DNA of 37,878 bases. It comes from Acidobacteriota bacterium (GTDB lineage Bacteria > Acidobacteriota > Terriglobia > Terriglobales > Acidobacteriaceae). The first letter of the stretch is position 1, and each line of letters begins with the position of its first letter. This document shows, piece by piece, positions 32,027 through 37,878 of this stretch. The DNA lies in assembly GCA_003225055.1 (NCBI GenBank), contig QIAU01000170.1, positions 1 to 37,878 on the forward strand, in the 5' to 3' direction. Both the position numbers and the translations under genes were made by a program. The notes under the pieces are model-generated. The model searched no databases. It saw only the letters and a program-made list of their open reading frames with translations, and was not told where the DNA came from.

Positions 32027-34747
32027 CTACAGCTCAATTTTCCTCAACCGCAGCGAGTTCGTAATCACCGACACCGAACTGAAGCTCATCGCCGCCGCCG
32101 CGATAATTGGGCTAAGCAGAATCCCGAAAAACGGATAAAGCACCCCCGCCGCAATCGGCACCCCGACCGAGTTATAGAGAAAAGCGAAAAATAGATTCTG
32201 CCGGATATTGCGCATGGTCGACTGGCTCAACTTGCGCGCCCGCACGATCCCCATCAGATCGCCTTTCACCAGTGTGATCCCGCCGGTCTCCATCGCCACG
32301 TCCGTTCCGGTGCCCATGGCAATCCCGACATCCGCCTGCGCCAGCGCCGGTGCGTCGTTGACGCCATCGCCGGCGACTGCTACAACACGGCCTTCCTTCC
32401 TCAGCCTCGCTACCACCTCGGCTTTTTTCTCAGGAAGGACCTCCGCTTCCAACTCATCAATACCCAGGCGGTGAGCAACTGCTTCGGCGGTAGCCCGATT
32501 GTCGCCTGTGAGCATGACCACGCGAATGCCCTGCGCCTTTAGCTGGCGGATTGCCTCTGCCGTGGACCTCTTGATCGGATCGGCGACTCCCAGCACCCCC
32601 GCTGGCGCGCCATCCAAACCCACCAAGATCGCCGTTTGCCCCGCGTTGCGCAGGCTTTCGGCGCGGGATTGGACTTCCGCTGGCGCGATGCCCAAATCGC
32701 GCAAGAAGCTTTCATTCCCGGCGGCCACAGCTCTCCCCTCCACTCGTCCGGCCACGCCCTTACCCGGCACATAGTGGAAATCTCGAATTTCTCCCAGCTT
32801 ACTTCCCTGCTCTCTCGCCGACGCAACCACGGCGGAGCCGAGAGGATGCTCGCTTGCCTGTTCCACGCTGGCTACGAGGCGGACCAGTTGCGATTGCTCG
32901 ACGGCGCCGCGGGAAACGACCGACACGACCTTCGGTTTGCCTTCGGTGAGGGTTCCAGTTTTATCGACCACCAGCGTATTGACCTTTTCTAATACCTCAA
33001 GCGCTTCCGCGTTCCGGATGAGCACGCCTGCCCTAGCGCCGCGTCCTGTGCCAACCATGATCGCCACCGGTGTAGCTAATCCCAGAGCGCACGGGCAAGC
33101 AATAATCAACACCGCCACCGCATTTACCAGCGCATGCGCAAAGCGCGGCTGTGGTCCGAGCAGCATCCACACTACAAAAGTGACCACCGCGATGATGATC
33201 ACCGCCGGCACGAACCAGGCGGCCACGCGATCGGCCACCCGCTGAATCGGAGCCCGGCTGCGCTGCGCCTGGCTCACCAACCGCACGATCTGCGCCAGCA
33301 GTGTCTCGCTGCCCACGTGGTCGGCGCGCACGATGAGAGACCCAGTGCCGTTGACCGTCCCGGCAATCACCCGCGCGCCTGCTTCCTTCGCCGCGGGGAA
33401 CGATTCCCCGCTGATCATAGACTCGTCTACGCTGCCGGTTCCTTCCAGGACGACGCCATCCACGGGAATCTTTTCGCCCGGCCGCACGCGCAACCGATCC
33501 CCTGGCTTCACCTGCTCGAGGGGCACGTCCTCTTCCCTGCCATCGCGCAGCAGCCTCGCAGTTTTGGGAGTCAGATCGAGCAGCGCCCGAATGGCGGTTC
33601 CGGTCCGGCTCCGCGCCCGCAATTCCAAAACCTGCCCCAGCAGAACCAGTGTCGTGATGGCCGCGGCGGCCTCAAAGTAAACTTCGGGTTTGCCGCCCAT
33701 CCCGCGGAACGACCCGGGAAAGATTGCTGGGAACAAGGTAGCCACCAGGCTGTACGCATACGCCACGCCCGTGCCCATGGCGATGAGCGTGAACATATTG
33801 GTGGAGCGCTTGACGACCGAAGCCCACCCGCGCTGAAAGAACGGCGCACCTCCCCAGAGCACGACGGGAGTGGCCAGGATGAGTTCGAACCAAGGCAGCC
33901 AATTAGCGCTGTGCAACCGCTTTCCGTCGACTGTTAGTTCACCCATGAACGGATGTGCCCAGAGCATGCCGCCCATCGCGATTCCAAGCAGCGGGACGGT
34001 CAGCACCAGGCTGATCCAAAAACGCCGGCTCATGCCGCGAAGTTCAGGATTCTCTTCTTCATCCGGCGCGGTGACCGTGCGCGCCTCGAGCGCCATCCCG
34101 CAAATCGGGCAGCTTCCCGGTCCGGGCCGCACGATCTCGGGGTGCATCGGGCAGGTGTATTCAATCCTGGTCGCGGCTACGGGAATTTCCGGTTCCAGCG
34201 CCATCCCGCATTTCGGACACGCGCCCGGACCGCTCTGCCGCACTTCAGGGCACATAGCACAGACATATGTGCGCCGATCAACGGCCTTTGGTTTGGCACC
34301 CCCGATCGGCACCACCGGCGCCCCGCTATGAGTCTTTGGTGAAAGTGAAGTGTACCGCGCGGGACTCGCCCGGAATTTTTCCACGCAGTGAGCTGAGCAG
34401 AAGTAATAGGTTTTGCCGGCATGCTCAGCCTTGTACTTTGCGGTGGCCGGATCGACATCCATCCCACACACCAGATCTTTGACCTTGACACCAAGTGGGG
34501 CGCAGACGCCCTCGCCCGCGCCTTTCGTAGGTGCTTTTCCCGGCGTGCCGAGCGTTACCAGCCCGGCAGATTTCGGCTTCGCCAGATACTTTTCCGGCTC
34601 CGCTTGGAACCTCTCCGCGCAGTGCCCACCGCAGAAGTAGTAGGTCTTCCCGGCATGCTCGACACGATGTTTAGCCGTAGCCGGGTTCACATTCATGCCA
34701 CACACGGGGTCTTTGACCAGCCTGGACGATGGAGCAGGATTACCCAT
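32027..34747 (-). CDS. copA: Cu(I)-exporting P-type ATPase with two YHS and two Cys-rich N-terminal domains
   Basis: 906 residues. N-terminal YHS domains at about 11-55 (KDPVCGMNV...[12 protein letters not shown]) and 89-134 (KDLVCGMDV...[12 protein letters not shown]), then two heavy-metal-binding Cys motifs at about 160-185 (YVCAMCPEV...[10 protein letters not shown]) and 196-221 (YTCPMHPEI...[10 protein letters not shown]). Then the P1B ATPase core: CPC551-553 in TM6, DKTGT (D595), the SEHPLG His-Pro motif, [10 protein letters not shown], and [18 protein letters not shown] plus these TM7-8 residues indicates Cu(I)/Ag(I) export. There is no HMA domain. ATG 34747 has GGAGG just upstream. It is divergent from a small gene at 34878. 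Confidence 0.93.
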   Translation of the reverse strand: MGNPAPSSRLVKDPVCGMNVNPATAKHRVEHAGKTYYFCGGHCAERFQAEPEKYLAKPKSAGLVTLGTPGKAPTKGAGEGVCAPLGVKVKDLVCGMDVDPATAKYKAEHAGKTYYFCSAHCVEKFRASPARYTSLSPKTHSGAPVVPIGGAKPKAVDRRTYVCAMCPEVRQSGPGACPKCGMALEPEIPVAATRIEYTCPMHPEIVRPGPGSCPICGMALEARTVTAPDEEENPELRGMSRRFWISLVLTVPLLGIAMGGMLWAHPFMGELTVDGKRLHSANWLPWFELILATPVVLWGGAPFFQRGWASVVKRSTNMFTLIAMGTGVAYAYSLVATLFPAIFPGSFRGMGGKPEVYFEAAAAITTLVLLGQVLELRARSRTGTAIRALLDLTPKTARLLRDGREEDVPLEQVKPGDRLRVRPGEKIPVDGVVLEGTGSVDESMISGESFPAAKEAGARVIAGTVNGTGSLIVRADHVGSETLLAQIVRLVSQAQRSRAPIQRVADRVAAWFVPAVIIIAVVTFVVWMLLGPQPRFAHALVNAVAVLIIACPCALGLATPVAIMVGTGRGARAGVLIRNAEALEVLEKVNTLVVDKTGTLTEGKPKVVSVVSRGAVEQSQLVRLVASVEQASEHPLGSAVVASAREQGSKLGEIRDFHYVPGKGVAGRVEGRAVAAGNESFLRDLGIAPAEVQSRAESLRNAGQTAILVGLDGAPAGVLGVADPIKRSTAEAIRQLKAQGIRVVMLTGDNRATAEAVAHRLGIDELEAEVLPEKKAEVVARLRKEGRVVAVAGDGVNDAPALAQADVGIAMGTGTDVAMETGGITLVKGDLMGIVRARKLSQSTMRNIRQNLFFAFLYNSVGVPIAAGVLYPFFGILLSPIIAAAAMSFSSVSVITNSLRLRKIEL

Positions 34748-34776
34748 GATCCTCCCTGCCGAATCCGTGAGAGTGT

Positions 34777-34802
34777 TGCTGGCTGGAAGCCAGAAGCCAG
34801 CA
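34777..34802. promoter_or_regulatory. Inverted repeat in the copA upstream region
   Basis: TGCTGGCT (34777-34784) and AGCCAGCA (34795-34802) are exact inverse copies with a 10-base spacer that itself contains GGAAGCC. It sits in the 130-base gap between copA and the divergent small gene, 30 bases from the copA start, where a copper-responsive regulator could bind. Confidence 0.4.
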
Positions 34803-34877
34803 GCTAGCTAGAAGCTTAATATTAGATTCTCCGCTCCCCGCCGGCGATTGTTGTATCTTGTGGGCAGAGGAAAGTAG

Positions 34878-35108
34878 ATGACTCAACTGGAAGTTCGCTT
34901 CCGCTACGGCGCCACCCCGGGGGAATCCGAGTTGCGCGCCATCGACACCCTGCGCGATGTTTATGGCATCCGCCACATCACGTTTGACGAGAAGGATTGC
35001 ATCGTGCGGGTCGAGTTCGACGCATCCCGGCTGAAAGAACCAGCCGTGGCTGCCCTGCTGCGCCACGCCGGCATCGATCTACGAGAGAGACTAGTCGCTG
35101 CCTCATGA
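34878..35108 (+). CDS. Small protein, ferredoxin-like (HMA-like) fold without CxxC
   Basis: 76 residues with a predicted beta-alpha-beta pattern: EVRFRY, TPGESELRAIDTLRDVYGI, RHITFDEKDCIVRVEFD, PAVAALLRHAGIDL. The layout resembles a heavy-metal-associated domain (the order is right and the size fits), but the metal-binding CxxC loop is absent; it has one cysteine (C41). ATG 34878 with AGAGGAAAG upstream. Divergent from copA and sharing its control region, so it may take part in copper response. No named family recognised. Confidence 0.68.
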   Translation: MTQLEVRFRYGATPGESELRAIDTLRDVYGIRHITFDEKDCIVRVEFDASRLKEPAVAALLRHAGIDLRERLVAAS

Positions 35109-35945
35109 GCCGTGAGAAGGGGGTTCTGCGGCCCGCCACTGGCAGCCTTACGAAATCCTAAAATCCGTCTGACCATCGAATCCGAAAGAAATTTGGATAG
35201 ACTGAGCTTTGGCCTTAAAGTCTTTCTTGCGGGAAGTTCGACCTGAGACCTGCAGAGTGGCAACGGAAAGTCTGGAAGGTAAAGCAAAGGGGCGCCCAAG
35301 AAAACCTCTGGCCGAAGTTTATTCTCAAGAGCGCCCCGTTGCGCGCCACTTCGTCTGCCTTCCCCTGTTGCACCTGTCATACCATCTCTAACCTCTTGAA
35401 AATAGGCGGCGCAGCAACAAAAATGACGGGTAGGAATTTCTTTCCTGCAAGCAAGAATTACTTTGAGCCAGAAATTTTGACGAACTCATCGAACGTTGCT
35501 AAGCGGGCGCCCGAGAAAAACTATCGCCGGCAGCATGGAGATTTCCACAGCCTGCCGGCGCCAGTTTGAGCTGCTACTTCCAGCCCGAACTCGAATTAGA
35601 TGATCTCCTCTGACGCGAGTTGTCCTTGCCGGCACGTTCTCCAGCCATGGAAAATTATAAACCCTCATGCTTAGATTGAGAGCTCTACGCAACAGTTTAA
35701 GGAAACATACCGTTTCCGAAAACACTGCCGGATGGCAGGCGCAAGACACCGTTAGTTATGGTGCGCCCTACAGGATGATTTTAGGCGCTTGGCGGCTCCC
35801 TCGGTGCTCCTTGTTTCCCGTCTCAATCTCTGCAGCGCGAGCCAGCGCAGAGAGAGAAGCTTAAGAGTCGTACAGTGAGTACATACTTGAATGCGGGCAA
35901 CTCCCCTGCGAAGGGTAGCGAAGCGGCCATGTTGCACTCGTCTTG
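35109..35945. other. Accessory non-coding stretch with a diverged repeat pair
   Basis: I see no intact gene in about 840 bases; AT content is higher than in neighbours. Two 25-base segments match at 21 positions: 35290-35314 and 35505-35529 (both begin GGGCGCCC and share AGAAAA). In + frames both would encode GRPRK followed by PLA or TIA, with a silent Pro difference, so they may be relics of coding sequences. The first also pairs with GCGCCCC at 35331-35337 as a long hairpin. No tRNA or insertion sequence is visible. Confidence 0.45.
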
Positions 35946-35987
35946 GTAGACCGTTCCCAGCTTGCGCAGCAGTCGTTGACGGTCTAC
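35946..35987. repeat. Perfect 9-bp inverted repeat before the integrase fragment
   Basis: GTAGACCGT (35946-35954) and ACGGTCTAC (35979-35987), separated by 24 bases, located 31 bases upstream of the integrase start. Such arms fit a recombinase arm/core site or a regulatory dyad controlling the integrase. Confidence 0.5.
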
Positions 35988-36018
35988 GGCGCGGAGCCGC
36001 CAATGGGGAGGAATGACA

Positions 36019-36369
36019 ATGAACCGACTCCAGCGGCGTGCGAGGTATCAGTACGGCTCGCTGATACTGGAGACACGCCAGCGAGCTCCATCCATATGGG
36101 TGTACCGCTTCTATGAGAACGTCCGCAACAAGAGGACACGGAGCAAGGTCATCGTTGACACAGAAGTCCAGCTTCGGGGACCGGCCCATGCCGAGCGCAA
36201 GTGCCAACATCTTTGGGTTGTCGGCGAACGCGACGGCGCCGCGATTCCATCGCAGCCGACGATTGGAAGCTTAATCGACCTAGGCGCACTCCGAAAGCTG
36301 CATCCTCCTGTTGTGGGTCGCCGCTTGGGGGCAGCCTCGGACGGTAGGAGCGGGCAATCGCCTCGGTGA
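36019..36369 (+). pseudogene. N-terminal fragment of a tyrosine recombinase/phage integrase
   Basis: About 116 residues. The N-terminus reads RRARYQYGSLILETRQR and WVYRFYENVRNKRTRSKVIVD, the Arg-rich first strands of integrase arm-binding domains in this phylum, followed by AERKCQHLW and TIGSLID, which correspond to the start of the SAM-like core-binding domain. After that the text is Gly/Arg/Ser-rich and stops at 36369; the catalytic R...HxxR...Y domain is missing. ATG 36019 has GGGGAGG at good spacing. It indicates an old mobile element that has lost its recombinase. Confidence 0.65.
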
Positions 36370-36468
36370 AATCCATCGCTTTGCCCATTTTTTCCGGCGT
36401 TGCCAACTAAATTGAACTCCGCTAAATTCGGGTATGGCAGCGAGTTAACATAATTCCTTTTGACGCCC

Positions 36469-37038
36469 ATGAGCGGGACCGGGCAAGGTCGACCGTACCA
36501 CGAGGAGTCGTGGAAAAAAGCCAAGAAGATCTGCCAACTCAATGCTCGGCAGGTCGAGATGGCGCGCGCCCTCGGCATGAATCCGAAGAAACTCCCCAGC
36601 CTACGTCCCGGCCCGCAGCAGCGCTGGAAGCTCCCGGTGGGCGAGTTCATCGAAGCGTGCTACTGGGAGCGGTTCGGGGGCGGTCCCCTCGACCGTCACC
36701 CGCACAAACCGGAGCCGGGGTCGCCGAAGCTTCTGACCCCGCAACGGGACGTGGACGCGCTGAAAGACGTCGGGGATGCGGCGTGGCAGGTGGGGGATCT
36801 GGTCTGCTACCTCATGAATCTCGCCGACGATCTGAACGCGTGGCTCGAGCAGGGCATGGTCGCCCAGGAGGTGCTGCCCCAGGTGATCCAGGAACTGCGG
36901 GAGATCGCGGAGGCGCTTGAGACTGGAGCGCCGGTGTGGCCGATTCCGGAGATTCCGCAACCACCCCGCCGCGCGCCCTACCCGTTGTCGCAGCGAGGGG
37001 ACCGGAAGCGCCGGTCCGACGACGACATCCCGTTTTGA
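36469..37038 (+). CDS. Hypothetical protein with an SSB-like C-terminal tail (DDDIPF)
   Basis: About 189 residues. No named family recognised. N-terminal part (KKAKKICQLNARQVEMARALGMNPKKL, FIEACYWERFG) looks like a small helical DNA- or protein-binding domain of a type I associate with plasmid or integrated elements; the middle (VGDAAWQVGDLVCYLMNLADDL) is helical; the last 50 are Pro/Arg-rich and basic, ending RRSDDDIPF. This last hexapeptide is the conserved acidic tip of bacterial single-stranded DNA-binding protein, which recruits RecO, PriA, RecQ and ExoI. There is no OB fold visible. ATG 36469 is used; TTG 36460 is possible. It follows the integrase fragment by 99 bases. Confidence 0.7.
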   Translation: MSGTGQGRPYHEESWKKAKKICQLNARQVEMARALGMNPKKLPSLRPGPQQRWKLPVGEFIEACYWERFGGGPLDRHPHKPEPGSPKLLTPQRDVDALKDVGDAAWQVGDLVCYLMNLADDLNAWLEQGMVAQEVLPQVIQELREIAEALETGAPVWPIPEIPQPPRRAPYPLSQRGDRKRRSDDDIPF

Positions 37039-37215
37039 TCTTTTGATCTAGCACTGATCTACGTGGACAGAGTTGCGTTTCGGAACACCGAAGCTGAGCG
37101 CCAGAGGTCCCTTGCGCGATCTTCCACACTGTCAAAGCAAACCAGGTAGTTGCGAAAATCGTCCCGATGGCCCGCCAACTGCCTGCACCCAACTTTGCCT
37201 TTGGGAAACGGATTG

Positions 37216-37341
37216 AGGCGCGCTTTACTCGACCCCATGACATTGCTCTGGTGGCTTTCTGACGATCCAGCGTTAACGCGAACTGCGCGAAAGATCATAG
37301 CAAGCGGTTCGATCGAGAGGCTCGCGCGATTTTGGCATTAA
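37216..37341 (+). pseudogene. Truncated PIN-domain toxin (VapC-like) fragment
   Basis: The frame reads RRALLDPMTLLWWLSDDPAL and TARKIIASG, which is the N-terminal third of VapC-type PIN toxins of the LLDTHTLLWWL class; the usual TH is PM here. It turns to unrelated text and stops at 37341, so only about 40 residues remain and the other catalytic acids are absent. No antitoxin gene precedes it. Confidence 0.6.
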
Positions 37342-37396
37342 AACCACTCGAGCATCTGATCCATATGCCCGAGCGGAGCGAGCTCCAGTGCCGGGC

Positions 37397-37789
37397 TTAT
37401 AGGAGTTCGATTTGCGCGTGGTGGCCGGCGGCTGAACTCACCCTGCCGTCGCGGGTGATCAAAGGAGCGTTAAGAAGTTCAGCCAGAGCTGTATAGGCTC
37501 CATCATAGGCGGTGAGATTGTGGCGCAGCCGCCAGATTCTGGGTAGTAACCACCAGTGTGGATAACGGGTAAATCGCGCGTCCATCAGATCCTGCAAAGC
37601 TGCTTCGGCCCGCCCTGCGGAAAGGCTTCCTTCTCGGACGAAACGGCGCAATACCTGCGCTACCTCCAGGTCCAGCAGATGAGGTATATGAACGCTTTCG
37701 GATCGAGAATAGATTCGCCGGTCGATCTGGATTCCGGCTGGTGTGTGCAAGAGCCAATCGATTGCCGCTGAGGCGTCGAGAACGATCAA
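37397..37789 (-). CDS. vapC: VapC family PIN-domain ribonuclease toxin
   Basis: 130 residues, a full PIN domain: D5 (VLDASAAIDWLL), E42 (LLDLEVAQVLRRF), D96 (LTAYDGAYTALAE) and D114 (LITRDGRVS) form the metal-binding acidic set. VapC toxins cleave tRNA or rRNA in the cytoplasm and are held inactive by VapB. Start TTG 37789 overlaps the stop of the upstream antitoxin frame by four bases (TTGA), the usual coupling in vapBC operons. Confidence 0.88.
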   Translation of the reverse strand: MIVLDASAAIDWLLHTPAGIQIDRRIYSRSESVHIPHLLDLEVAQVLRRFVREGSLSAGRAEAALQDLMDARFTRYPHWWLLPRIWRLRHNLTAYDGAYTALAELLNAPLITRDGRVSSAAGHHAQIELL

Positions 37790-37878
37790 CGAGCCTCACG
37801 CTCTGCGCGAACTGCGGCGGCTGTATCCAGGCGCGTCCGTACTGGTTCACGCTGTTTCAGACGTTCGCGCAACTCTGC
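37786..37878 (-). CDS. vapB: VapB-type antitoxin, 5' part outside the window
   Basis: Only the last 30 codons are inside the window: AELRERLKQREPVRTRLDTA followed by AAVRAEREAR and TGA. The basic, helical, Arg/Glu-rich tail is typical of antitoxins that wrap around the PIN toxin. The overlap with vapC supports the assignment; the DNA-binding N-terminal domain is not visible, so its fold class is unknown. Confidence 0.65.
   Translation of the reverse strand, partial: AELRERLKQREPVRTRLDTAAAVRAEREAR

Noticed and set aside
35752-36210. 152-codon minus-strand frame
   Set aside because: Overlaps the integrase fragment on the plus strand, which carries family-like sequence; this frame does not.
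36149-36406. Minus-strand frame beginning with MGKAMDFTEAIARSYRP-like text
   Set aside because: The first 20 residues look protein-like, but the rest is antisense to the integrase fragment and no family was recognised.
37059-37298. Minus-strand frame of 79 codons (KVGCRQLAGHRDDFRNYLVCF region)
   Set aside because: Composition is protein-like and it could be a relic, but it overlaps the PIN fragment and I could not tie it to any family.
1-37878. CRISPR arrays, rRNA, tRNA and complete insertion sequences
   Set aside because: No regularly spaced repeats, no tRNA-like cloverleaf and no transposase frame were seen by eye; a covariance-model search could still find a small RNA.

Overview
The window looks like a chromosomal segment of a GC-rich, aerobic, Gram-negative bacterium of the phylum Acidobacteriota (Koribacter/Terriglobia-like). 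I infer this from gene content and the style of the proteins: a MocR regulator divergent from pdxST, a bifunctional-nuclease gene next to miaB, a cox operon with two subunit III genes, a Dps-like protein divergent from oxyR, and many secreted helical or TPR proteins. No rRNA or tRNA was found, so the assignment is not proven.

Left part (1-9.2 kb), mostly minus strand: the 5' part of a Ser/Thr kinase gene; a decayed SRPBCC gene; a small conserved-type hypothetical, a bifunctional nuclease and miaB; a decayed ArsR repressor gene; then pdxT and pdxS (vitamin B6 synthesis) with a divergent MocR/PdxR-type regulator whose expected PLP-binding lysine is alanine. Next come a PaaI-type thioesterase gene cut by one in-frame TAG and a methyltransferase. 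Three broken genes lie within about 8 kb.

Middle (9.4-21.2 kb), plus strand: an aa3-type cytochrome c oxidase operon (subunits II, I, III, III, IV, plus a small CxxC exported protein), a hypothetical gene, uvrA behind a good sigma-70 promoter, a three-gene set of exported helical proteins (TPR protein plus two small ones), and a zinc metalloprotease.

Iron block (21.3-26.3 kb): a Fur-box-like site precedes four tightly packed genes: an FTR1 permease fused to a DUF2318-like Cys-rich domain, two FtsX-like ABC permeases, and an ABC ATPase fused to a DtxR/IdeR-like metal-sensing module. The layout resembles the P19/FetMP-associated iron loci, without a P19 gene in view. The ATPase-DtxR fusion is the most unusual gene here.

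Right part (26.4-35.1 kb): a secreted TPR-like protein, a GH15 glucoamylase, a [2Fe-2S] ferredoxin, a Dps-like ferritin divergent from OxyR with a candidate OxyR site between them, a Cu(I) P-type ATPase with doubled YHS and doubled Cys-rich N-terminal domains, and a small divergent gene beside it. Together with the Fur-box locus this is a metal and oxidative-stress neighbourhood.

Tail (35.1-37.9 kb): an accessory region with about 0.9 kb of non-coding sequence, an integrase fragment, a hypothetical protein ending in an SSB-like DDDIPF tail, a toxin (PIN) fragment, and a VapBC toxin-antitoxin pair running off the window.
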